DNA of 12,348 bases, from NCBI GenBank assembly GCA_048217285.1, contig DBFWVW010000082.1:1-12348 (forward strand). Reading direction: 5' to 3'. The stretch comes from CAG-103 sp048217285 (GTDB lineage Bacteria > Bacillota > Clostridia > Oscillospirales > Oscillospiraceae). Every line of letters starts with the position of its first letter. Position 1 is the first letter of the stretch. The notes under the pieces were generated by a model, which was not told where the DNA came from, did not search any database, and was given only the letters and a program-made list of their open reading frames with translations. Shown one piece after another: positions 1-5,428 of the stretch. The translations under genes and the position numbers were made by a program.

Positions 1-730
1 CGGTCACGCTGCTGTCAGAGCTTGTAAAGGAATAGTCGGACAACACGCCGTTTGCATCGGTCAATGTGATGCTGTATTTCCCGTCTTTATAGGCAAGCTC
101 TTTTGTAATTCCGTTCTTACTGCCCGACATAAAACTTGGGATGGTGTTATGCGCTGTCAGCAGGGAAACAATCTGGTCATAAGCCGCCCTTGCGCCGCTG
201 TTCGCATAGTTGGAGCCAAAATGCAGGCTGTAAACCGTCGTACTTGTCTGCTTATAGGAGCCTGTGGCTTCACGGCAGCCTGTGACGAACTCCCATACAA
301 GGGTCTGTGTGGCAAGCCACTTCTCATCGTCCGTGCCAGACAAGCCGCTGCTGTTTCCTTGATACCCATAGAGCAGGGCAAGCCCTACCGCCTTTTTCTG
401 GTTAGAAGAAAGGGCGTTCCATGTGTCGGAAGATGCCTTTGCCAGAGTGTCACCTGTTTTCAAGGGGACACCGGGCTGGATACAGAACGCCGTTTCCCCG
501 TCCACATACATACGGTACTTGTAATTTCCCGTGCCGCCCGAAGTATAACCGTTAATGACAGCACTGGAATTGTACCTCATGGCGTTCCCGTTGCTGTCAT
601 AGGTGTGGGTAAAGGAAATCGTACCAATATCTCCTGCTGCAAACGCTGTTGTCGCAGGCATTACGGACAATGCCGTGACCGCCGCCAACGCAAGGGCAGC
701 GGCTTTCTTGAATAATTTACGAATTTTCAT
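1..730 (-). CDS. Secreted thioester-domain (TQXA/SpaA-type) surface adhesin, 5' part only
   Basis: The reading frame is open from ATG at 730 to the left edge (243 residues seen; the C-terminus is outside). Residues 1-32 form a signal peptide: a basic MKIRKLFKK start, an Ala/Leu/Val core, and a likely cut after the Ala run near TAFAA. The mature part has the two landmarks of Cys-Gln thioester domains: Cys83 in FCIQPG and Gln142 in TQTLVW, with Trp146 placed as in the QxxxW consensus. Known: such domains form an internal thioester that can bind host or neighbouring-cell surfaces covalently, and are usually followed by isopeptide-forming repeats and a sortase or membrane anchor. A ribosome site GGAGGT (735-740) lies just upstream. 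No clear own promoter is seen after the parB terminator, so expression may rely on read-through. Inferred role: cell-cell contact during conjugation, or host adhesion. Domain call is firm; the target is unknown. Confidence 0.85.
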   Translation of the reverse strand, partial: MKIRKLFKKAAALALAAVTALSVMPATTAFAAGDIGTISFTHTYDSNGNAMRYNSSAVINGYTSGGTGNYKYRMYVDGETAFCIQPGVPLKTGDTLAKASSDTWNALSSNQKKAVGLALLYGYQGNSSGLSGTDDEKWLATQTLVWEFVTGCREATGSYKQTSTTVYSLHFGSNYANSGARAAYDQIVSLLTAHNTIPSFMSGSKNGITKELAYKDGKYSITLTDANGVLSDYSFTSSDSSVT

Positions 731-775
731 CGTTACCTCCTGTTATTGTTTTGTGTTGCTTTGCCTTACTGACCG

Positions 776-802
776 AAAAAAGCTGCCCCTTACGGACAGC
801 TT
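776..802 (-). terminator. Intrinsic terminator after parB
   Basis: On the minus strand a 9-bp stem (AAGCTGTCC against GGGCAGCTT with one G-U pair and a 5-nt loop) is followed directly by a run of T. It lies between the parB stop at 920 and the adhesin start at 730, so it ends the parA-parB transcript, probably partly. Confidence 0.75.
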
Positions 803-859
803 AAAGTGTTTCTTTTCTCGGATAGTTACTGGCAGTATCAAGGGGGAGAGGTGTGGAGA

Positions 860-889
860 GGGGGAAGCCGAAAAAAATGGCTATCCCCC
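860..889 (-). other. GC-rich hairpin downstream of parB
   Basis: Five G (860-864) and five C (885-889) plus inner A-T and GCC/GGC pairs, with a one-base bulge, enclose an A-rich loop (T-rich on the minus-strand RNA). It starts about 30 nt after the parB stop and has no following T run, so it may protect the mRNA 3' end or be a pausing site instead of a terminator. The function is not known. Confidence 0.4.
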
Positions 890-919
890 AGAGGACAGAC
901 TTCTCCCTCGGTGTGTGGC

Positions 920-1867
920 TTACCTTTCGTGAGCCTTGTTCCGCTGTAAATGGCGGTTGTAAAATTCCAACGCCTTTACAACAAAATCTGTTTCCTGTCC
1001 TCTGGGAACGGATTTTGGAATGAGCTTGGTTATCCGTTCATCACGGAAAGCAGGCTTTTCCCTCTGGTTAGGCTTTTCCTCCTCCATGATAGAGCTGATA
1101 ACCTCGTCCGTCAGCTTTCCCTCCTGCATAAACTTCTTCATTTTGATAGCCTGTGCAAGTGATGGTGTAGCATCGTTGTAGCTCATGGCTTCAAGCAGGG
1201 TGTATTGCTGTTCCTCGGAGAGATAGGAAATCTCCACCGCAGGACGGAAAGCAATCTGCCTGTCGTCAACCATCTGCAAAATTTCTGGTACAAGCTCGGT
1301 TAAGCGGATATAGCGGAAAATCTGGTTTTTACTTTCTCCAACTTTCTCGGCAAGTTCGTCACTTGAAGTCGCAAACTCTAAATTATTTCCCACTGGGGAA
1401 TAATTATCTTTGACGGGTCTGCCTGCTTGCCTCTTCATAGCTTCAAGCCGCATCTTATACGCATAGGCTTTCTCACTCGGCAGAATAACGGAGCGTTGCA
1501 GGTTGCTTTCCACCATGACAATAACCGCTTCGTCACGGGTCAGCTCCTTGACCTCACATTTCAGCGTTTCAAGCCCCGCAAGCTCACACGCCTTTTTCCG
1601 CCTGTGACCGCTGATAAGCTCATACCGCCCGTCCTCTTTGAGCCGAACTGTCGCAGGGGTCATTACACCGTTTCTTTTGATACTGTCAACAAGCTGTTCC
1701 ATATCTTCATCCATTAAAACCTTGAATGGATGGTCTGGAAACTCGTCAATCTCTGAAATGGGAATGTCCCTAAGCTTGCTTAATGCTGCTTCCGCACGGC
1801 TTTCGTCCGTTTCAAAGAGGTCATCGTATGCGGTCAGCTCGATTTTGCTTCCTTTGCTTCTCGCCAA
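920..1867 (-). CDS. parB: ParB-family partition/nucleoid-associated protein of the ICE
   Basis: Protein of 315 aa. The start is taken as TTG at 1867 (reads MARSKGSKIEL) because AAAGGAGG sits 9 nt upstream; a longer frame from 1897 exists but has no ribosome site. The N-terminal ParB/Srx domain spans about residues 35-130 and contains the GHRRKKACELAG motif and the ESNLQR segment. A ParB helix-turn-helix region follows (about 155-190: ELAEKVGESKNQIFRYIRL). The C-terminus is charged. Known: with ParA this stabilises plasmids and excised ICE circles, and ICE homologues may also regulate element genes. The gene overlaps the end of parA by 47 nt in another frame, which suggests translational coupling. 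No parS-like 16-bp palindrome of the Spo0J type was seen nearby, so the DNA target is unknown. Confidence 0.9.
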   Translation of the reverse strand: MARSKGSKIELTAYDDLFETDESRAEAALSKLRDIPISEIDEFPDHPFKVLMDEDMEQLVDSIKRNGVMTPATVRLKEDGRYELISGHRRKKACELAGLETLKCEVKELTRDEAVIVMVESNLQRSVILPSEKAYAYKMRLEAMKRQAGRPVKDNYSPVGNNLEFATSSDELAEKVGESKNQIFRYIRLTELVPEILQMVDDRQIAFRPAVEISYLSEEQQYTLLEAMSYNDATPSLAQAIKMKKFMQEGKLTDEVISSIMEEEKPNQREKPAFRDERITKLIPKSVPRGQETDFVVKALEFYNRHLQRNKAHER

Positions 1868-2648
1868 TCTCTGCCACCTCCTTTGCAAACTGGTCATAAG
1901 CTGCGGCTACCTTTCCGCTTTTGTCATAGGCAAAAATGCTCTTGCCCTCTGCGGTTGCTTCCACCGCACGGATGGAATGGGGTATCTCGGCATCAAAGAC
2001 TTTGATTTTCTGTCCGTATGCACTCTTTACCGTTGCTGTGATTTCCTTAGAAATGTTCGTGCGGGGCATTACCATCGTCATTAAGATACCGTCAATCCGC
2101 AGTTTGGGATTGATTTGCCGCTTGACCTTTGATACGGAGCGAAGCAAAAGCTCCAGACCTTTCGCAGAAAGATAATGGGGCTGTGTCGGGATAACCACGC
2201 TGTCAGCCACCGCCAATGCGTTAATCGTAATCATACCGAGGGATGGCATACAGTCGATAAGCACATAATCGTAATTCTTTTTGACCTCATTCACATAGGT
2301 TTTCAGAACACTCTCACGGCTCATGGCATTGATAAGCCTTACCTCAAGACCCGACAGCTCGATATTGGACGGGAGCAGGTCAACGCCCTCGCTGTGGTGG
2401 ATAATCCCACCAGAAGCATCAAAGGATTTATCATCCATGATGTCCTGCATCACAGTAGAGATTGTAATGGGTATATCATCTGGTCGGTTATAGCCCAGAG
2501 CCATTGTGAGATTTGCCTGTGCATCGGCATCAATCAACAACACCTTAGAGCCTTGCTTTGCCAGACCCACACCGAGATTGACCGCTGTGGTCGTTTTTCC
2601 GACACCGCCTTTCTGGTTTGTCAGAGCAATCACTTTGCAATTTGACAT
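1821..2648 (-). CDS. parA: ParA-family partition ATPase of the ICE
   Basis: Protein of 275 aa starting at ATG 2648 (MSNCKVIALTNQ), chosen because AAAGGAGG lies 8 nt upstream and the deviant Walker A box KGGVGKTTTAVNLG then falls at the usual place, residues 12-25. The Walker A' motif is LLIDADAQANLT and Walker B is YVLIDCMPSLGM, both typical of ParA/Soj ATPases of about 250-280 aa. An in-frame extension to 2720 would run into the upstream terminator hairpin and is rejected. Known: ATP-bound ParA binds DNA non-specifically and is stimulated by ParB to move or anchor the element. parA is the first gene of a parA-parB unit and has a structured leader (7-bp inverted repeat at 2675-2697 and a terminator at 2719-2762) that may control it. 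Confidence 0.93.
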   Translation of the reverse strand: MSNCKVIALTNQKGGVGKTTTAVNLGVGLAKQGSKVLLIDADAQANLTMALGYNRPDDIPITISTVMQDIMDDKSFDASGGIIHHSEGVDLLPSNIELSGLEVRLINAMSRESVLKTYVNEVKKNYDYVLIDCMPSLGMITINALAVADSVVIPTQPHYLSAKGLELLLRSVSKVKRQINPKLRIDGILMTMVMPRTNISKEITATVKSAYGQKIKVFDAEIPHSIRAVEATAEGKSIFAYDKSGKVAAAYDQFAKEVAEIGEKQRKQNRADRIR

Positions 2649-2674
2649 AGGTGCGTCCTCCTTTCGCATAGATT

Positions 2675-2697
2675 TAGCCACTTTGTCAAGGTGGCTA
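2675..2697. promoter_or_regulatory. Inverted repeat TAGCCAC-N9-GTGGCTA in the parA leader
   Basis: A perfect 7-bp inverted repeat with a 9-nt centre lies 12 nt beyond the parA ribosome site and before the terminator hairpin. It could be an operator for ParA/ParB autoregulation, or an RNA stem that competes with other leader structures. There is no direct evidence of binding. Confidence 0.45.
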
Positions 2698-2718
2698 TGT
2701 AACAGTACCAGAGAACGC

Positions 2719-2762
2719 AAAAAAGCCGCTTACTCTTAACAATCAATAAGAATAAGCGGCTT
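2719..2762 (-). terminator. Strong intrinsic terminator/attenuator between the 59-aa gene and parA
   Basis: The minus-strand RNA can form a 16-bp stem (2723-2738 with 2747-2762, one G-U pair, 8-nt loop) followed by six U. It sits 12 bp after the stop of the 59-aa gene and 70 bp before the parA start. As no convincing separate parA promoter is visible, it may act as an attenuator limiting entry into parA-parB. Confidence 0.85.
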
Positions 2763-2773
2763 CGTAATCTGCC

Positions 2774-2953
2774 TTAGATATATTCAATTTTCATTCTCTT
2801 GGTCGGTGCATTTATGACCTTAAAAATAAGCTCGTCAACACAATCCGTATATCTGCCCTGTTGTATAAGCTGATTTTTCAGCTCCACAAGGCTATGTAAT
2901 AACAGGTTTCTTTCTTGGCTATCCACATATAGATGATTGGTCTTTTCTCTCAT
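2774..2953 (-). CDS. Small ICE-borne hypothetical protein (59 aa)
   Basis: ATG at 2953 is preceded at 7 nt by GGAGGT (2961-2966) and by a good promoter, so this is very likely a real gene; an upstream extension to 3025 would cross the promoter and is rejected. The product starts MREKTNHLYV, is mostly helical-looking (ERNLLLHSLVELKNQLIQQ, then DCVDELIFKVINA) and ends basic. It has no signal peptide or membrane segment. It recalls small conserved ORFs found near ICE and plasmid maintenance genes, but I cannot name a function. The gene is followed by a strong terminator, and it is the first gene inside the element next to the putative integrase-binding region, so a regulatory or maintenance role is only a guess from position. 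Confidence 0.8.
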   Translation of the reverse strand: MREKTNHLYVDSQERNLLLHSLVELKNQLIQQGRYTDCVDELIFKVINAPTKRMKIEYI

Positions 2954-2980
2954 AAACGCCACCTCCTTGTCTTTGGCTCT

Positions 2981-3009
2981 ATTATATAAGGAAGTGGTAT
3001 GACACTCAA
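2981..3009 (-). promoter_or_regulatory. Promoter of the 59-aa gene (and perhaps parA-parB)
   Basis: Minus strand TTGAGT (3004-3009), 17-bp spacer, TATAAT (2981-2986), ending 15 bp before the ribosome site of the 59-aa gene. Read-through of the downstream terminator would put parA-parB under the same promoter. Confidence 0.75.
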
Positions 3010-3079
3010 ATGTGTAACCAAACAAGATTAAATAATCGCAGAAAAACTCTCTTTGAACGGGTAACTATCGCCTTTTAAA

Positions 3080-3245
3080 TTAGCACGGTTTTTAGCAGGA
3101 TTTTTCGGAAAATTAGCAGGAAGCCCGTTTTAATTAGCAAAATCCGAAAATTTCTTGCTAATCATTAGCAGGCTAATAGGTGACATCAATTAACAGTCCG
3201 ATTCTTTTACAGCCAAATCCAATTAGCAGAAATCGGTCTTGCTAA
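3080..3245. repeat. Cluster of TTAGCA boxes, putative integrase arm-type sites
   Basis: Plus-strand TTAGCA occurs at 3080, 3092, 3113, 3134, 3165 and 3223, and its reverse TGCTAA at 3156 and 3240. Distances between the first five forward copies are 12, 21, 21 and 31 bp, close to whole turns of the helix. Most copies are preceded by A/T and often followed by G or GGA. An 8-bp inverted pair (TTTTCGGA 3102-3109 and TCCGAAAA 3143-3150) is embedded. The surrounding stretch 3010-3275 has no gene. Position at an ICE end beside tRNA sequences suggests binding sites for a tyrosine integrase or excisionase; this is inference. Confidence 0.6.
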
Positions 3246-3261
3246 TCGCACTTTGCTACGA

Positions 3262-3274
3262 GTTCAAATCCTCT
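3262..3274 (+). repeat. 13-bp inverted copy of the tRNA-Arg T-arm (GTTCAAATCCTCT)
   Basis: This 13-mer is identical to the T-loop and 3' T-stem of the tRNA-Arg gene at 3341-3353, but on the opposite strand. It is followed by a terminator that also reads on the plus strand. It could be the 3' scar of a plus-strand tRNA used as an attachment site, but the next bases do not give a convincing acceptor end, so it may be only a site resembling the T-arm. Confidence 0.4.
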
Positions 3275-3275
3275 C

Positions 3276-3322
3276 GGAAAATAAGAAACGCCGAAAGCCT
3301 TGAAAAATCAACGTTTTCGGCG
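3276..3322 (-). terminator. Terminator of tRNA-Arg(CCT), probably bidirectional
   Basis: Two 15-nt arms, 3289-3303 and 3308-3322, pair with two imperfect positions around a 4-nt loop. On the minus strand the stem is followed by TTTCTTATTTT, 7 bp after the tRNA CCA end. On the plus strand it is followed by GGAGTTTTT, hence possible function in both directions. Confidence 0.75.
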
Positions 3323-3329
3323 GAGTTTT

Positions 3330-3406
3330 TGGCGTCGCTAAGAGGATTTGAACCTCCGACCTACCGCTTAGGAGGCGGTCGCTCTATCCAGCTGAGCTAT
3401 AGCGAC
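3330..3406 (-). tRNA. tRNA-Arg, anticodon CCT (intact, CCA encoded)
   Basis: A full cloverleaf can be read on the minus strand. The acceptor stem is GTCGCTA with TAGCGAC, the discriminator is G, and CCA is encoded at 3332-3330. The D arm is GCTCAGCTGGATAGAGC. The anticodon stem is CCGC/GCGG with loop CTCCTAA (anticodon CCT, reads AGG). The T arm is GGAGG-TTCAAAT-CCTCT. It has its own promoter and terminator. Two incomplete relatives lie just upstream (3490-3528 and about 3594-3630). It sits on the AT-rich, element-like side of the base-composition break, so it may have been brought by the ICE to replace the disrupted host gene; alternatively it is a host gene whose 3' end is the attachment site. 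Confidence 0.95.
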
Positions 3407-3424
3407 ATCTGAAAAATCTATTAA

Positions 3425-3453
3425 ATTGTACTTGTAATCTGAACTCTTGTCAA
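3425..3453 (-). promoter_or_regulatory. Promoter of tRNA-Arg(CCT)
   Basis: Minus strand TTGACA (3448-3453), 17-bp spacer, TACAAT (3425-3430), giving a start about 10 nt before the tRNA 5' end. The match is near-consensus, so the intact tRNA is probably expressed independently of host sequence to the right. Confidence 0.85.
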
Positions 3454-3489
3454 TCGCCTTTTTTGCTTAGGTGTATGTTATAACACTTT

Positions 3490-3528
3490 CTTAGGAGGCG
3501 GACGCTCTATCCGGCTGAGCTATTGGGG
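3490..3528 (-). pseudogene. Truncated tRNA-Arg(CCT): 5' half ending after the anticodon loop
   Basis: On the minus strand the sequence starts CCCCAATAGCTCAG, has a normal D arm (GCTCAGCCGGATAGAGC) and runs through CCGCCTCCTAAG, the same anticodon loop as the intact tRNA. It then changes abruptly to AT-rich DNA, with no 3' anticodon stem, T arm or acceptor end (TTGGGG expected). The bases CTTAGGAGGCGG are shared exactly with 3367-3378 of the intact copy. The break coincides with the shift from high to low GC, so this is most likely the host attB half interrupted by the element, the missing 3' half lying at the far end of the ICE outside the window. Confidence 0.8.
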
Positions 3529-3593
3529 TGTATGGGAAATGGAACTTGGAACCGATCGCCTCCGGCGCGAAGGCGGGCGGTTTGCCGTGACCC

Positions 3594-3630
3594 TCAGGCG
3601 GCGGATGCGCGATCCGCTGAGCTGTGGAGA
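3594..3630 (-). pseudogene. Degenerate tRNA-Arg-like 5' half
   Basis: The minus strand reads CCACAGCTCAG-CGGAT..., which aligns over about 36 positions with the 5' half of the two neighbouring tRNA-Arg(CCT) copies, through a CCGCC-GCCT anticodon region. The D stem has a mismatch, one D-loop base is missing, the base before the CCT is G instead of U, and no proper 3' stem, T arm or acceptor end follows. It cannot fold as a normal tRNA. A good promoter stands immediately upstream. It looks like an older remnant of the same locus. Confidence 0.5.
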
Positions 3631-3642
3631 CACAACAGCGCT

Positions 3643-3671
3643 ATTTTAGCGCAAAGGCGGGCGGGTGTCAA
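3643..3671 (-). promoter_or_regulatory. Promoter reading into the tRNA-Arg remnants
   Basis: Minus strand TTGACA (3666-3671), 17-bp spacer, TAAAAT (3643-3648). The -10 lies inside a perfect 6-bp dyad GCGCTA/TAGCGC. It probably drove the original host tRNA-Arg transcript covering 3630 to 3490. The rest of the gene-free stretch to 3883 is GC-rich and shows no gene I can support. Confidence 0.65.
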
Positions 3672-3883
3672 TGGCCGGCGGGTCGCGCCGGACGTCGCGG
3701 GAGCGCGCGTTCGGCCGGGTGGGGGAGCGAGGCCGGGACGGCGCCGGATATGCGCGCGCTGCGTTTTGCCGGTTCTCTGCATTTGCCGCAGCGGGGAAGT
3801 GCCGGAAATCTTGCGCCGGGCGACAGTTTTTGACCCGAAAGCTGCTTTTCGCCGGACAGTTTTGCAGGAAAGGCCAGCTCCGC

Positions 3884-3914
3884 TTGACAATATCCACCGG
3901 TTTTGTGGTATAAT
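3884..3914 (+). promoter_or_regulatory. Promoter of the 2-hydroxyacid dehydrogenase-etfBA operon
   Basis: TTGACA (3884-3889), 19-bp spacer, TATAAT (3909-3914) preceded by TGTGG. Both hexamers are consensus, but the spacer is 2 bp longer than ideal, as often seen where an activator is needed. A leader of about 70 nt follows before the ribosome site. Confidence 0.8.
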
Positions 3915-3991
3915 TATGCTCCCGTTTTGCGGCTGTGGCCATGGAGCGGGATTCGATCGAGCATCGTCACAAATCCATAAGGAGGTAGGAA

Positions 3992-5425
3992 ATGACGAAT
4001 TATCATAAGGTCACGCCGGAGATCGCCGAGCAGCTGCGGGCCATCGTGGGCGCGAAGCGCTTTTTCGCGGGTCCGGCGGTGAAGGACGACTTCAGTCACG
4101 ACGAAATGCCCATCTACGGCAAGTATTACCCCGAGGTGGTCTGTGAGGCCGAGAGCACGGAGGAAGTGTCCGCGATCCTGCGCGTGTGCTATGACAACAA
4201 CATCCCCGTCACACCGCGCGGCGCCGGCACGGGTCTGGTCGGCGGGTGCGTGCCGCTGTGCGGCGGCGTGGTGCTGTGCACGACGCGCATGAACAAAATT
4301 CTCTCCTATGACATGAACAACCTGGTCGTGCACATCCAGCCCGGCGTGCTGCTGTGCGACCTCGCGGCCGACGCGCTCACGCGCGGCCTGATGTATCCGC
4401 CCGATCCGGGCGAAAAGACCGCGACCGTGGGCGGCAACGTGTCCACGAACGCGGGCGGTATGCGCGCCGTGAAGTACGGCGTCACGCGCGACTACGTGCT
4501 GGCCATGACCGTGGTGCTGCCTGACGGTAGAGTCATGGAGCTCGGCAAGACCGTGTGCAAAACCAGCTCCGGCTACAGCCTGCTGCACCTGATGATCGGC
4601 TCCGAGGGTACGCTCGGCGTCATCACGGAGCTGACGCTCAAGCTCATCCCCAAACCGGAGATGAACGTGAGCCTTATCCTGCCGTTTGCCGACGTGGAGA
4701 CGGCCATCGCCTCCGTGCCGCAGATCAAGCTGGCCAATCTCGACCCGCAGTCGATCGAGTTCATGGAGCGCGACATCGTTGATTCCTCGGCGGCGTTCAC
4801 CGGCAACACCATCTTCCCCACGGTCGTGAACGGGAAAGAGGCGGGCGCGTACATCCTCGTCACCCTCGTCGGCGACAGTGAGGCCGAGCTGACCGCAAAG
4901 ATGGACCGCCTCGGCGCGCTGGCCGAGCAGTGCGGTGCGTACGACACGCTCGTTGTCTGGACCGACGGCCTGAAAAAGGACGTCTGGGCCGCACGCAGTG
5001 CATTTCTGACCGTCATCGAGGCGGACACGAAGCTGCTCGACGAGATGGACGTCGTCGTGCCGGTCGACCGCATCGCGGAGTTTCTCGTCTACACCCGTGC
5101 CATCGGCAAGGCGGAGGGCATCACCATCCGCAACTTCGGCCACGCGGGCGACGGCAACCTGCACATCTACTGCTGCGCCAACGACATGGCGCTCGACGAG
5201 TTCCGGCGCCACAGCAAGGCCGTCATGGACAAGTGCTATGCCAAGTGCATCGAGTTCGGCGGACAGGTCTCCGGTGAGCACGCGATCGGCCACGCAAAGA
5301 AGCAGTACCTGCTCGAGTCCGTCGGCGAGACGGCGTTCGGGCTCATGCAGGCGATCAAGCAGGTGTTTGACCCCAAGGGCATCCTCAACCCCGGCAAGGT
5401 CTGCGCCAACGTCGAGGAGGGCTGA
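3992..5425 (+). CDS. FAD-binding 2-hydroxyacid (lactate/glycolate) dehydrogenase, GlcD/LctD family
   Basis: 477 aa, the usual length; ATG at 3992 after AAGGAGGTAGGAA. The N-terminal PCMH-type FAD domain (about 46-222) shows PRGAGTGLVGG (75-85) and PPDPGEKTATVGGNVS (136-151) with STNAGG, the pyrophosphate/flavin-binding segments. The C-terminal FAD-oxidase domain carries WAAR (332-335), NFGHAGDGNLH (381-391) and SGEHAIG (427-433), the His/Glu residues that bind substrate and metal. Known: family members oxidise D-lactate, glycolate or 2-hydroxyglutarate to the 2-oxoacid. When encoded with EtfAB they form the Ldh-Etf complex of anaerobes, which passes electrons to NAD by confurcation with reduced ferredoxin. 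etfB starts 3 nt after the stop, so one operon is certain. The exact substrate cannot be read from sequence; lactate is the best guess. Confidence 0.88.
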   Translation: MTNYHKVTPEIAEQLRAIVGAKRFFAGPAVKDDFSHDEMPIYGKYYPEVVCEAESTEEVSAILRVCYDNNIPVTPRGAGTGLVGGCVPLCGGVVLCTTRMNKILSYDMNNLVVHIQPGVLLCDLAADALTRGLMYPPDPGEKTATVGGNVSTNAGGMRAVKYGVTRDYVLAMTVVLPDGRVMELGKTVCKTSSGYSLLHLMIGSEGTLGVITELTLKLIPKPEMNVSLILPFADVETAIASVPQIKLANLDPQSIEFMERDIVDSSAAFTGNTIFPTVVNGKEAGAYILVTLVGDSEAELTAKMDRLGALAEQCGAYDTLVVWTDGLKKDVWAARSAFLTVIEADTKLLDEMDVVVPVDRIAEFLVYTRAIGKAEGITIRNFGHAGDGNLHIYCCANDMALDEFRRHSKAVMDKCYAKCIEFGGQVSGEHAIGHAKKQYLLESVGETAFGLMQAIKQVFDPKGILNPGKVCANVEEG

Positions 5426-5428
5426 AGC

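Larger units (their letters stand above)
1..3489. mobile_element. Right-hand end of an integrative conjugative element (partial)
   Basis: Seen: this stretch has clearly lower GC and different codon use from everything right of about 3530. It carries parA, parB and a secreted thioester-domain protein, all on the minus strand, and ends in a gene-free region full of short repeated boxes next to tRNA-Arg sequences. Known: ParA-ParB followed by a TQXA/SpaA-type surface protein is a usual module of Tn1549-like ICEs in gut Bacillota. Inferred: the conjugation genes and the integrase lie left of the window. The outer limit is put at the break in the truncated tRNA-Arg at 3490, where base composition changes. 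An alternative boundary is the 3' end of the intact tRNA-Arg at 3330, or the T-arm-like copy at 3262. No integrase or transfer gene is visible, so the element type is a family-level guess. Confidence 0.7.

Noticed and set aside
149..715. Plus-strand open frame over the left end
   Set aside because: The minus strand encodes a signal peptide and thioester domain continuously over the same bases, so the plus frame is a shadow.
2649..2720. N-terminal extension of ParA from the ATG at 2720
   Set aside because: It would begin at the U run of the terminator and place the Walker A box abnormally far from the N-terminus; the ATG at 2648 has a proper ribosome site.
3080..3245. CRISPR array from the repeated TTAGCA boxes
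   Set aside because: Repeats are only six bases long, occur in both orientations and have no uniform spacers.
3529..3635. Complete tRNA with a long variable arm (Ser or Sec type)
   Set aside because: The 5' half resembles tRNA-Arg, but no matching T arm or acceptor stem could be paired downstream; the GGTTCCAAGTTCC stretch near 3541 does not form a T stem.
3523..4008. Plus-strand open frames in the region between the tRNA remnants and the dehydrogenase
   Set aside because: They overlap tRNA-like sequence and the operon promoter, lack ribosome sites and show no protein motif; GC-rich DNA gives such frames by chance.
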